In this document: piece by piece, positions 45,300-57,000 of the stretch
Layout: each line of letters begins with the position of its first letter
Position numbering within the stretch: the first letter of the stretch is position 1
From: Anthopleura xanthogrammica
Taxonomy: Eukaryota; Cnidaria; Anthozoa; Actiniaria; Actiniidae
NCBI GenBank assembly: GCA_964019055.1
Contig: OZ025215.1
Coordinates: 8,833,708 to 8,897,707 of the forward strand
Reading direction: 5' to 3'
DNA: 64,000 nucleotides
Position numbers and translations under genes: made by a program
Notes under the pieces: model-generated
The model's database searches: none
What the model was told of the DNA's origin: nothing
Seen by the model: the letters and a program-made list of their open reading frames with translations, nothing else

Positions 45300-45822
45300 A
45301 GGTCCCGAAGGAGAGAAGAGGAACAGGGTACGAAGCTAGCCTTAATCCTATTGTTTTCAGTCTGCCGAAATCCGTACTAGGTTTACGTCACTGCTATGGA
45401 CAGTGATGACAGATTTCCCAGTTCGGCGAGATCTCGTAGGTCAACAACCGTCTCTCAATGGCTGAGTTCTTTTGGCTTCTTGTCCTTCTTCGAGTCAGTT
45501 TATATACTGAAAGTAAGATTTGTTGGGTACTGAATGACTTCATACTGATTTTGAAGTTCTGCAATTTGTGACGGTTGATTTTCTTGCCGACTTTAGTAAA
45601 TTCATGTCAACGATCTGACAGATTAGTGGTTTCAGGTGACGACTCCTGCTGTTTTTTTTGGCTGTTCGGCGGTGTCGGATAACTACGAGATCTCGCCGAA
45701 CTGGGAAATCTGTCATCACTGTCCATAGCAGTGACGTAAACCTAGTACGGATTTCGGCAGACTGAAAACAATAGGATTAAGGCTAGCTTCGTACCCTGTT
45801 CCTCTTCTCTCCTTCGGGACCT
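45300..45822. mobile_element. Foldback element with 140-bp identical arms
   Basis: Left arm 45300-45439 begins AGGTCCCGAAGGAGAGAAGA; the right arm 45683-45822 is its inverse with no mismatch seen. The spacer is 243 bp and non-coding. No clear target duplication. Confidence 0.85.
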
Positions 45823-47047
45823 CCACTTATGTTGCAGTTCAAATTTACGGTAAGTTATCATGATATTCCATGATGATTAAAACGCAAAATTGTGTCCATA
45901 TGTATCATGATACAAATGGACACAATTTTATAGATTTGTATCACAACAGTAGAAAAAGTAGTTAAAAGAAATCTAAACGTACAAATATCAGAATTTTCGA
46001 AAAGATAATGCCTTAAGAATCATTTCAATAATTTGTAGTTCAGGACTAAATCTCGAACGATCCAAAATCAGCCAAAGCGATCCAATACGACACAAAACCA
46101 CCCAAAACGAGCCAAAAACAATCAGCAAACACCCACCCACCAGACAAAAGTGCCATTTTAAAGGCGCCGAACATAAATATTTCTAATATTTATGAAAAGG
46201 ATGGCCATACAGTACCCGGACCTATTTTCGACTAAAGTTGTACGCTTAGGCGTTAAGTCTGCATTAGACTTGCCACAAGTCGACTACTTTTTTTTTCTTT
46301 GAGATTCGGCTTCCCCGAAAAAATAAGCAAAAGGGAAAAACGGACTTCGAAAAAGTCTTCGTCTGTATAGAAAGGCTGTGCTATCAAAAGCCCATCTCTG
46401 TAAAAAAAATAGAATATACGGTTACTGTAAATGATAGGTACTGACATGGTCAAATTGTTGGTCGTCGTCCGGTATCGCGTATAAGACCAGCCACAATATG
46501 CATTTGTGTGGTTACTATTTATGCACTTTTATTATTTATTCGAACTTAGAATATCTCGGAGTTTTTATCCCAGTTTGCCCCGTATTTTTTCTGCTCAAAT
46601 ACTTAGGTAATTTGATGTTAAAAAATATATAATACAATAAATCAAAATATTACAACGAATCACGGCTGTGTTGAACCTTCAACGAGTTCCGGCTTTATAC
46701 TAGATAATACTAGACAATTAGCTTTCTGTATATATATATAGATTTATTTTTTTGAGTAGATTTTTATGGTTATATATTATATTTCTTATATATTTTAATA
46801 TATTTTTTTGTAATATATTATTATAATGGCATAATTTTTTCTGATTTTAGTAAAATGATAGTGATTAGATTTAGATTTTTTAATACCATATACCATATCT
46901 TTTATAGTTTAAAAAAGATTCATTTTTTTTTTAACTCAACCAAAAATAAATTACCCATTGGTATGAGCCGTTACTAAATTGTGGTTGTACAAAGTGTGTC
47001 AACTTAAACCAACTATTCCACTAGTCACTAACACAGTGTGCAGTCAT
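45823..47047. other. Gene-free AT-rich interval
   Basis: No exon is supported. It has a GTATCATGATACAAATGG palindromic patch near 45900, repeated CCAAAA/CGATCC words near 46060-46110, and AT-rich runs at 46720-46930. Confidence 0.5.
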
Positions 47048-47660
47048 GGACTAACACTCTGAACACCGCTGGGAGATTTCACGACCAGTCAACCTCTCCC
47101 ATTAGGCTTATGATACAAATGGTTGTATTTTATCCCAATTTGTATCATCTCGCCAAAAAATACTCTAAAAAGCAATGATATGGGGTTGAAATGATCCCAA
47201 CTTTAGCTACGGACCACGGACTAACACTTTGAACACCGCTGGGAATTTTTACGACCGGTCGACCTCTCCCATATATATAATATTAGGCTTATGATACAAG
47301 TGGTCGTATTTTATCCCAATTTGTATCATCTCGCCAAAAAATACTCTAAAAAGCAATGATATGGGGTTGAAATGATCCCAACTTTAGCTACGGACCACGG
47401 ACTAACACTTTGAACACCGCTGGGAATTTTTACGACCGGTCGACCTGCCCCATTAGGCTTATTATACAAGTGGTCGTATTTTATCCCAATTTGTATCATC
47501 TCGCCAAAAAATACTCTAAAAAGCAATGATATGGGGTTGAAATGATCCCAACTTTAGCTACGGACCAAGGACTAACACTCTGAGCACCGCTGGGAGATTT
47601 CACGACCGGTCGACCTGCCCCATTAGGCTTATTATACACTGAAATGGTCGTATTTTATGG
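47048..47660. repeat. Tandem repeat, 170-181 bp unit, nearly four copies
   Basis: GGACTAACACT starts copies at 47048, 47218, 47399 and 47569. Each copy has ACACCGCTGGGA, TTATCCCAATTTGTATCATC and AGCAATGATATGGGGTTGAA blocks. The TGATACAA/TTGTATCA pair makes a small hairpin. Confidence 0.9.
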
Positions 47661-47679
47661 GGCTGTTATCTTGTGTGAT

Positions 47680-47850
47680 GTCACTCGTATAGAAAAACCA
47701 CTTCCGGGTCCAACACGAAAAGTAGTTTCATAAAGATTTTTTTACTTTTTCTTCAGGACAGGATGTGTTGTCCAGCGTTCTAATTGTTCAAGGTGGAGGT
47801 TAAATCATTGAGAACATTTTTCGCTTTATTTTATCGGTTTTTGTGAGCAG
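47680..47850. repeat. Partial copy of the 28897-29358 element
   Basis: Shares CACTTCCGGGTCCAA, GGTGGAGGTTAAAT and ACATTTTTCGCTTTATTTTA with the element at 28.9-29.4 kb; ends are missing. Confidence 0.65.
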
Positions 47851-49548
47851 TTGGATCGACCCGGAAATACGCTCTATATGCATCATCTCGCCCAAAAAAT
47901 ACTTTGAAGCACAACCGATGAGAAGGCTCGAATTCCTTGACTTGATTTTTTGATTTTTATTCAGTTTTTTGTGATTTATTTCGTTTATTCAACTTTTATG
48001 TACTTTCAGTTACCAGTTAAAATCTCACCTCCTGAGCATCCTCAAGCTGCAGTTTGTGTCGAAAAGCTTTACTTGTTTGATATCAAGTGTTTCTCATTAT
48101 AGTGTGCATGCCTGCCGCGCCGGTGCATGCCTAGATTTGTATTCAGGCTCTAGTGCATCCTGGAAGCACAGCCATAAGCTAGAGGAATAAAAGATTGCTA
48201 AACAATAAGTTAATTCACGTGAATCCTTACTTGGGACACCACTCTCAATATCCTCATATAGGTCTCAACTTTGTAGGTTTTCGGTGACTAGCTTTGAAAC
48301 TGACTATGAGCCGATATACAATCTGAAGGTGGATATATGAACTACGCCTCGATAGCCGAGATTTTCAAGAGAAGCCGATAAAGTATTTTACAAGACCTAA
48401 AATTGGTCCAGTTAGTCTTGTGCGTTTTGATTTTTATTTGTTTGTCTATTGGAAAGATGGACTATTAGAAATGTTCGGGAGAGAGGAGGGAAGGGGGTAA
48501 CAATCCCCCACCCCCTAAAAAAATCTTCCAAAGAAGTAAAGGTCCCAAATCCTGCCACCCTACACTACCAGCTGCACGAGTCCCCCCAAAAAAAACCCTC
48601 CAAAGAAACACAGATAGAAAAATATTCGTGCATAAAAATATCTATTATCGATAACTCATTAAGATTTTTGGCGGCTAGTTGGGAGAAAATATATTCCGTA
48701 GTGGCAGTACCGTATATTTTCTTCCAACGCCTTCAATATAACCTGTATTGACGGCTCAAAATCGCAATGATAAGTTTTGTATCGCGATTCTCCTAGAGTG
48801 ATTGAATGAGTATCGAAGGCAACAGGCATCATACGTCACTCATTCAGACCAAAATATAGTTTTGTTACCGCGTACCTTGAAGAATTACAGAATTATATCT
48901 GCCTTTGGATGATTTCTTACTTAAAAACTAAAATAAAAGTGTGAATAAATTATTCTTTTCTCGCTATATATGAGTTCAAAACGGTGAAATCTCTATTGAA
49001 GCCATCCATGCAAGAGGTCGGGAAGAGGTCAAGCTATTTTAAAGAGAGTCAGACAATCATTTAGACATCAAACTGCTCTAGATATCTCCTTTGTGATTCC
49101 AGCAACCCCAGATTTTCCAGAAACCATGGTTATGTATATATCGGAGGTTATGTGTCGAAGATATGGAAGAAGACCGTTTATAATAACCATTGAATTACGG
49201 AGCGACTTATTTGTTTACACTTTAACATCTAGACAAGTCAGATAAGATGCAAATGCGAGTAACATTTTCAATTCATCCACCCTCTGGTCCCCTCTGGTGC
49301 TTTGCTTTTTGTCAGTAAATATTTTGAACCCAGTCTCTGGTGTAACACATTTGGTGGAGAGACACTCTATTTCTCTTTTTAAAAATATATTAAAAATGTA
49401 TCTGATTCAGTCTCAAGAATAACAATTTTGATTAATAATATTGTTCTTTTGTATTTAATTTTGTGTAAAAATAAACTTATCACTATCACTGCTAGGTAGG
49501 CTCTCTCCTACCATACTAACGCAGGTGCCCTTAGATCATTAGCAATGC
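47851..49548. other. Gene-free interval before the avidin gene
   Basis: No supported gene or clear repeat. Open frames (for example near 48449) have low-complexity content and no recognisable domain. Confidence 0.5.
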
Positions 49549-49561
49549 TGGGCTCCCTGTG
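49549..49561 (+). promoter_or_regulatory. Shared promoter motif TGGGCTCCCTGTG
   Basis: Lies 88 bp upstream of the preferred avidin ATG at 49650. If it marks the transcription start, the ATG at 49545 is not in the mRNA. Confidence 0.5.
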
Positions 49562-49649
49562 TACTTTACTACGCATGACACCTCATTTGCATATTGTGCG
49601 AACCTTGTTGAAGGTTGACATGTGCTGTGCTGTCTCTGTAGCAAATAGA

Positions 49650-52186
49650 ATGTTTTTCTCATTACTTATCCTAGCAATCCTTCCTACGGCATTAACAGAT
49701 AAATGTGACAATCTAGACGGCTTATGGTACAACCAGCTTGGATCAGAAATTTTTTTGAAGCATTCAAACGATGGAAAATTAATTGGGGAGTATCGGACTG
49801 CAGTCGAAAGGTCCAAAGGTTCTTCTGGTAGTAAGACACATTCAATTCTCTTAGGTAAGCAGACAAACTAAGCTCTACTAAACATGAACCATAGGTTCTT
49901 AGATTAAATGTTTTTTTATACAAAAGTTCAAGTCAGGTACTTATATTGTTTGAGTACGAATTTGTAATTTATCTTAAATATCTAAAAGAACATTTGCTTG
50001 AAGCCCACGTGTAGCAAGTGCTAAATTTGCTGGTTTTCTCACATACCACGTGCAGGGACGGCGGAGCCGGGGGGCTGGGGGGGGGGGGGGGGGGGGCTAG
50101 AGCCCCCCCACTTTTTTGAGAATTTTTTCTTTTTTCTTTATAACGATAAAAAGTGAAAAAATCAGAATGATAGGGGAGGGGTGGGTAGGAAATAGTTTAG
50201 CCCCCCCACTTTAAAAACTGCTCCGCCGTCCCTGACGTGAGACGTTAGCTAGTTTATATTCGATATCACAAAAGGAGAAAGTGATTTTATTTGGCCTGTA
50301 AAGTCAAAATAAAACTAAAGAAAGCAATATAATTAGTGTCTACTACTATGTATTATGCATGGACAGATCTAGGATTGTGAGCAGGGGACTCACAAAACAA
50401 GGAATATGCATCTTTTTAGTAATTTACAGTCTTTTTAATGTTTAAACCAACTAATGGACACCCCATGACCTCCGCTGTATTCACCATTGTTATGCACCTA
50501 TCAATGTAAGTCCCAGGGGAGGGTGTAGTTGGGTAAGGAATCATGCTGGTACGGTTTCCTGAGAAGAATGGTAAGGAAAGGATGGGAAAGGAAAATGAAC
50601 AGCGAAGGAGAAGAAACTTATGCACTTAAATACAGAAATACGGATCTGGAGAGAATTGTTGGAACCTCATCAATACGAGATTTCATATACATAAGATATT
50701 TGAAGTATATCGCACACATGTGCAGAAGAGCGAACTCACACTTGACGAAACAACTACTATTCATAAATCCATCAGCCAAATTTGTAAGAGATCCTTGGAT
50801 CAAGATTGAGAAACTTTTAAATGTTGATAAAGAACAAGCTAAAAGATCTACACAAGACAGAAAAGCCTTCAATGGACTACTACAACAGAATTTTGTTTCT
50901 CTGTAGTAATATGTCCCCACTGATTAACTAATCGTTTTATAGTGGAATAAAACTGATACTGATACTGATTTCATTGACAACTGCTTCCCCACCCTGGGGC
51001 ATTTAAATATTTTTAAGGGATTTTTTTTCAAATCCCCACCCCTTGCCCCATTACCCCCTCCAACGGTACTTGATAGGTGCATTATGCTTACTGTGTTTTC
51101 ATTGGCCAAGCAAAATCACTCTAATACTAACCACAAGATAATGTTTTTTTTGTGAATCAATAGGTACAAAGCTGGTACAGGCAATGCACTTGCCTTACAT
51201 ACAGTAAATGTATGTAAACAATGTCAGCATCAATCCAATGCACTGTTTGTGTTCATTTATGTCACGAAGGTCTATTTGGTACTGTAATCCTGAAGTAAGA
51301 TTTTTGCACTCAGTTGATTTCTTTGATCCTAGGTGCTGCCCCATACAACAAGCCTGGCACAACCTTTGCTTTTGCCATTGTTTGGAACAATGGAACATCG
51401 ACAACATCATGGACCGCCCAATGTGTTGTATGTGAAGATGGACATGAAAAGATTTTGACATCCTGGCTGCTTCGATCTCAAGTAGACACCTGCATCGACA
51501 AGTGGAAATCTACAAGAATAGGGCGTGACACCTTCACTCGTTATGAGCAGCTTAGTGGCCCTCGCAAACCAGACAATAATCCTCCTTCTCTTCCATCTGT
51601 TGAAACTAACTCACCCACTATTATTTTCAAGCCAAGACAACCATGTGATATTGTTGGTACTTGGTACAATAGTGTGGGCTCGGAAATGATTATTAAACAA
51701 GATTTTAATGGTGTTATTGTAGGCGAGTATCGCACAGCTGTTGAACGAGAAAAGGGAGCAGCAGGGAATACCCATTCAATGGTATTTGGAATAGGCACAA
51801 GAGGTAACATGAACAGTACTTTTGCATTTTTTGTCGTATGGAGAGGTGGAGCTTCTGTAACTGGTTGGGTAGGGCAGTGTCACATCTGTGGGGTGAACAA
51901 GACAGAAGTGATAGAAAGTACTTGGTTGTTGAGGAGCAAAATTAGCAGTTGTGCAGAAAACTGGAAATCTACTCTGTATGGTGAAAATAGCTTTGTACGG
52001 GAGGAACAGAAGAAGGGGCCGAGGAAGCATCTCGGCATTGATACTCCAGAAAGAGATGGAGAACCTTCCAATCCACGAGGAGTTGGTACAATAGTTCAAG
52101 CATGGTATATCTGTTGGTGGATAGGGCTGTGGTTAATCATGTTCGGCTTGCAATCCTTGGATCGAGTACTGGTAATTAATTTTTGA
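49650..52186 (+). CDS. Tandem double-avidin protein with C-terminal membrane segment
   Basis: Exon 1 is 49650-49854 and exon 2 is 51333-52186, phase 1 (G|GT, CCTAG acceptor), 352 aa. A signal peptide (MFFSLLILAILPTALTDKC) is followed by two avidin domains. Residues that match biotin contacts of avidin/streptavidin appear in both: WYNQLGS and WYNSVGS; EYRTAV twice; the VW strand followed by ST.SW or SVTGW; TSWLLRS and STWLLRS; KWKST and NWKST; and GRDTF (D, streptavidin-like) and GENSF (N, avidin-like). Ligand binding is therefore plausible in each. After a linker, a hydrophobic segment (YICWWIGLWLIMFGL) could anchor it to the membrane or direct a lipid anchor. The intron holds a poly-G MITE and a LINE fragment. 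The upstream in-frame ATGs (49545, 49575, 49623) are less likely. Confidence 0.88.
50053..50237. mobile_element. CAGGGACGGCGGAGC-ended MITE in the avidin intron
   Basis: Ends CAGGGACGGCGGAGC / GCTCCGCCGTCCCTG with ACGTG on both sides, poly-G/poly-C inner arms and an A/T-rich core. A relative is at 55317-55451. A CAGGG terminus is hAT-like (inference). Confidence 0.7.
50540..50970 (+). mobile_element. 5'-truncated LINE, reverse-transcriptase C-terminus
   Basis: About 120 codons open to a stop at 50906 match the extreme C-terminus of metazoan non-LTR reverse transcriptases: SCWYGFLRRMVRKG, YLKYIAHMCRRANS, RDPWIKIEKLLN and a final short helix. The 3' end shows AATAAAACTGATACTGATAC, a short-repeat tail. 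The rest of the element is missing, typical of incomplete reverse transcription. It lies in the avidin intron, same strand. Confidence 0.75.
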
Positions 52187-54058
52187 AATTTCCTAAAATA
52201 ACTCAATTTATCTATTTAAAGTTATAAAGTAAATAAAGAAATATGTTTAACAAAGTTCCTGATGGTTTAGCGTGGTGTCCTCTTATTTACCACAGCTCGT
52301 GACCAATCAGCGCGCGAGAAATTTCACAATTATGGTAAAAATTGTAGTTTGTTGTGCATGCTGACTGTATTTATGGTAGGGTGCTGCTGTTACATGGGAA
52401 TCTGTGTGTTTATGATAGAAAAATTGTTGCATGTTTTGATCATGAAACACAGTTGAAACTGATGACTGATGCGACATGATGCAAACTAATCAGACCTTGC
52501 TTGGGGGTACTGAGGTGTCAATATACCCAATTTATTCCTTTAAAATACCAATATGTTCCAAACCTCCAAAACCAAAAGAAGAAAGAAAGAAAAAAAGGAA
52601 AGAAAATTTGATGGGAGTGATGTCATATGTAGTGTTGTACAATTTCCCCTACTCCTCCCCCCTTACAATCCTCCAATTCTTGATGACAGTTGTGGGTAGT
52701 CACTACCAATATTCTCAAACTGTGTAATAATGTTTTATTTGTATTATGGTACATTTAATAGACCTAATTTGTCATAGTGCAACGTTTTCTTATTTCAGAC
52801 AATGTGTCATTCCCTAGAGAATAAGATTCTTTATTTGAGTTGTATAGGGAATGACATGTGGTCTGAATGGGGAAAAGATTACACCAAGATGAACTAGGTT
52901 TATCTAATTATGATCATTATTGTTTTATATTGATGCTTTATTTTATTCCATTTTATAATAACAGTATTAATTTACAACAGTCGGTGAATTAAACAAATAA
53001 GAAAGCTTGCTTTCAAGGTATTGCTTGAGAAAACAAGCTTTTTCACTGGAAGGTTTATCATTGAGCAATGCCTCTTAAATTATTTTTTGTGTAATGACAG
53101 GGTAACATTATGCCAAAGCTTACACCTATTTTCATAATTATGCCACCAACACAGCCCAAGATGTCTGGGTTTTTGGCTTCTGTTAATCAAAAATTTACTA
53201 GCTCAGACTGTTGGAAATTTGATTTACCAAAACCAAAAACCCAGTTGACTTGAAACATAGCTAGTTGTCTGGGTTGCATAATTACGAAAATGAGTGTATA
53301 GATCTATTCCTTCCTCTAAACGAGGATTACACAGGCTTTCAGATAAATATATTAGATTAGAGTGCTGCATTTTCATAATTGTTTTCAGAAATAAGATACA
53401 GTCTTTCTTCTTGAAAATCTGTTGGGCAAAAGCAACAGCTCACAAAAGAAAGATAAAATAAGATTCAAGTCTATATACATGTGATTTTATATACAAAATA
53501 TTAATAATTAAAAGTTTGACACATCTGTATCCTTGTAATTCATGGTTTTGTGAGCAAACACCTTTAGTATAGCGAACAACCTCAAGTTGTTAAATTACAA
53601 AACACTCATCCATTGTTGATCAAACACATTCACATGTATATTTATTATATGAAATAGAGTGTGATATTGAGTGACATTAAAATGATAAAATTGATATCCC
53701 CACTCCCACCAGTGGCCAGTGGGGATACGATTAATATCAACACTGGCGGTGACAAATTTCAACTTTTTGCTCATTTTCTCAAATTCTCCATTATTTTTCA
53801 TTGAAGATTTCATATAATAAACAGAACATTACATGGCCACTTGAAGATACAAATTTTATCTTCTTGTGCTGATATTATCTCTCATGAGTGAGCTGAGCTG
53901 CGCTCACTCATGAGAGATAATATCAACACTCGAAGATAAAATTTGTATCTCTGCGCTACCATGTAATATCCTATATGTATTAAACTAATTTTGAGCAGGA
54001 TGGATGAACAAAATTAATAATTGTATCTGAGTATTCCTTTATCTCGTTATGTTGAAGG
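52187..54058. other. Intergenic between avidin gene and ISCA1
   Basis: Contains a small hairpin (52795-52868: CAGACAATGTGTCATTCCC and inverse), a GATATCCCCACT hairpin near 53693 and the foldback at 53827-53973. No gene is supported. Confidence 0.6.
53827..53973. mobile_element. Foldback MITE beyond the ISCA1 3' end
   Basis: ATTACATGGCCACTTGAAGA and the GATATTATCTCTCATGAGTG block have nearly exact inverse copies; the loop is only a few bases. Confidence 0.75.
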
Positions 54059-57000
54059 TCAAATATTGAAGCTTTCTCCACATCCACATGTCCCTTTGAT
54101 GTTCGGATTATGAAATACAAATTCACTTGAAAGTTTGTTTTCAACAAAGTCCATTTCTGTTCCTAGTAATGATAACTGGGCTTTAGAATCAATCAACACT
54201 TTGACACCTGCAAAAAAAGTTGATAGAATTAAAGCTTAAAATAAGAGAAATAGAGTGTCAGATTTTAATTTACTTGGCCATCTACTACCATGTATTAACT
54301 TTAACTTACCATCTTGTGTTACAACTTCATCAAATTTGCCTTTTTCTTTGGCAAATTCCAAGGTATATGACAAACCATTACACCCTCTTTGCCGTACTCC
54401 AACTCTAAGACCAACCTATGAAAAAGAATATAGTTAGCAAGAGGCTCTATATAATAACAAACAAACACACATGCAAACTCACAGAAAGGTTCAGCATCTG
54501 GGTAATGCTCATGTACAGTAATATAGCCTTTTGCACAATATCCATGGTGACATGAGATGTATAGAAATATCATGTCACTAGCTGAAAGGAACTTGGGGAA
54601 ACATCAGTGAAGCATGGGTGGCTGAGGGGTGAGAGCGCTCACCTCTCACCAAGGCGACCTGGATTTGAGTCCTGCTGGACTTGGTGTTGTATGTGAGTAG
54701 AGTTGTTTGTTTGTTCTCTCCTGTGCTTCGATTGTTTTTATGGGGCTCTCTGGTTTTTCCTCCCTCTGCAAAAATCAGCTTCCAAATTCCAATTGGAATG
54801 CGGTGGAAGAAGAGCCACTCTGTGGAATCCCCTGTTCATTCGCATATATTATTTAATTCTTTTATTTAGAGTCCCTGATAGGAATTGAAAACATGACCTT
54901 TCAGATGCCAGTCAGTAATGGGTTCAATTCCTATCAAAGCTGATTTTTTCTGAGTTCCTTTTAGCTAGAAACAAATGATAAATTATTTCGATACTTACTT
55001 TCCAAGCTAAGAAATATAAATTTTATAATCTTAATTATGGCAAGTACTTACTGAATCTGAATTTGAAGACATTAGTGATTTAATTTTCTGTACAGCTGTA
55101 GGTGTCTAAGATTAGAAATAAAGTAACAAAGTTTAACACTTGAAGAAGGCAGAGCAGTTAAAAACCTGATAATTATAAAGATGGGAGGTGGTTGGGGGCC
55201 TTTTGCCTTTTTTCTTGAAGTCCCAAGCAGTAATGGACCAGTTTAAAGTTGATACCTAATACAGTTTAGCAAGAGTAAATATAGCGAGTAGCAAAGCAAT
55301 TGTGTCTCAAATGGTTCAACAGGGACTGCGGAGCATAATTTTGATTGCGGGGGCTAACGACCACCAAATACTGGAAGACCTAGGGTTTTTGGGGCATGCT
55401 CCCATTATTGGGGGGGCTATAGCCCCCCCCCCCTGCTCCACAGTCCCTGTTCAGACTCTGAACCAATCAAAAACTCAAAAATAATGTATTATCCAATCAC
55501 ATTGCTTGATATTGGGCATATGATATTTTTCTCTTAATTCTTTATTCTTGCTTGAAATAAAGCCATTTCAAAGTTGAGTGCAATAAGAAGCCAAGTGTAA
55601 GACATGCAACATAAAATTAATGAAGTTCGCACTCCAGTCAAGAAATTGATTGATAAAAGTGAAACAAAAACACGTCAATGAAAACTGAAAATAATAATTT
55701 GCATTCATAATTTAAATTTTTTTATTAGTTTTTTTTCAATATTTTTATTTTTTTCTATTTTTATTTTGTTTCAGGAAGGTGGGAGTAATATTTCGTACTT
55801 TCGTATTTTCTTTTACACAGTCAAAAAACAGAGTTAAGATCGAACAAGCTTGATTTTATTTGTCACGGATTTTGTTTTTACACGACTCACTTCAGAACTG
55901 TCATCGACGTCTCGCTTTGATGATATGCTAATGAGCTGTATCAAGTGTTGAAGACGAATAATTCATCTCTTGACACATGAGAAACTCCAGTCGGGTTATC
56001 GTCTGTGCCAAAAACTCTAGACGTTTAACACGATCAAAATATCCTAGAACGCAGTGGTCGAAGCAAAACAACCTAATTTAAACTTGATATATGATTATGG
56101 CGACGTTTGAAGGGATCTCACAGGTTCACGTCGAATTTCCACAAGGCAGACGAACGAATAGAGTCGTCAGGAAATGGAGCGATGAACAGACGGAATTATT
56201 CGCTGCAGTTCTATCTCTACGTTATCCTAAAGACGGCGAGGAATCGTCCTTGGCTGTAGAACTTGAAAACTTAGCGGTGAAAAAGTCATCCAATGAAAAG
56301 CTATTTCGAGAAATTCAAGCAAATCTCGAGGACGAATTAATCAAGATAGATCAAAGTTTTCGAGACAATGATGAAGAAGCGACGTTCTCCGTGCCTCAAC
56401 TTCGAGCTAAATATAAATGGTTAAAGCGAGAATGGAAAATTATTCAAAATAAACTAAGCTATGAAGAAGTGAAACTCCCAAGCTGGTATAAACTTCTCGA
56501 TCCTGTGTTTTCAGTGTATCAGAGTGTAAATAAAGATGAGATACAAGAGAGACCGTCTATGGTGATTGAAAACGGCTCGTTACAAATTGGCGAGTCGAAT
56601 ACAGACGGAAATAATGACTCGCATGCTGCGATAAAGAAACGCAACACTGGGTCAGCGTTGAATAGACCTGAAAGTTTTGAAACAGAAAAACAAGTAGAAA
56701 CGGCCCAACGTCTAATAAACAAAACTCCAAATAATATTCTGAGCCGCCAGATCCCGAGAATAGATCCAATACCCATAGTGAGGGTGTCTAATAACAGTCC
56801 TAAAGCTAGACCTAGTGATGGACAGACAATTCAAGATGTCACTCGGGCGAGAAGTGAGGATGCAACCTCGGAAATTCCACCGCGAAAAACTATAAGACTC
56901 GATCCAAATTTGACGGAAAGAATTAATGAAGTTGGAACAAGTTTTCCTCCTGGTATTAACCCTAATATCAGTCGTTGTGTTTGTAGGTCGGAGAGTGATA

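Noticed and set aside
48449..48751. 100-codon frame near 48.5 kb
   Set aside because: Low-complexity K/P content, no splice or promoter signal, no recognisable domain.
54615..54690. Functional tRNA gene
   Set aside because: The A/B-box-like region lacks a full cloverleaf, the B box is mutated and it continues into a SINE body.
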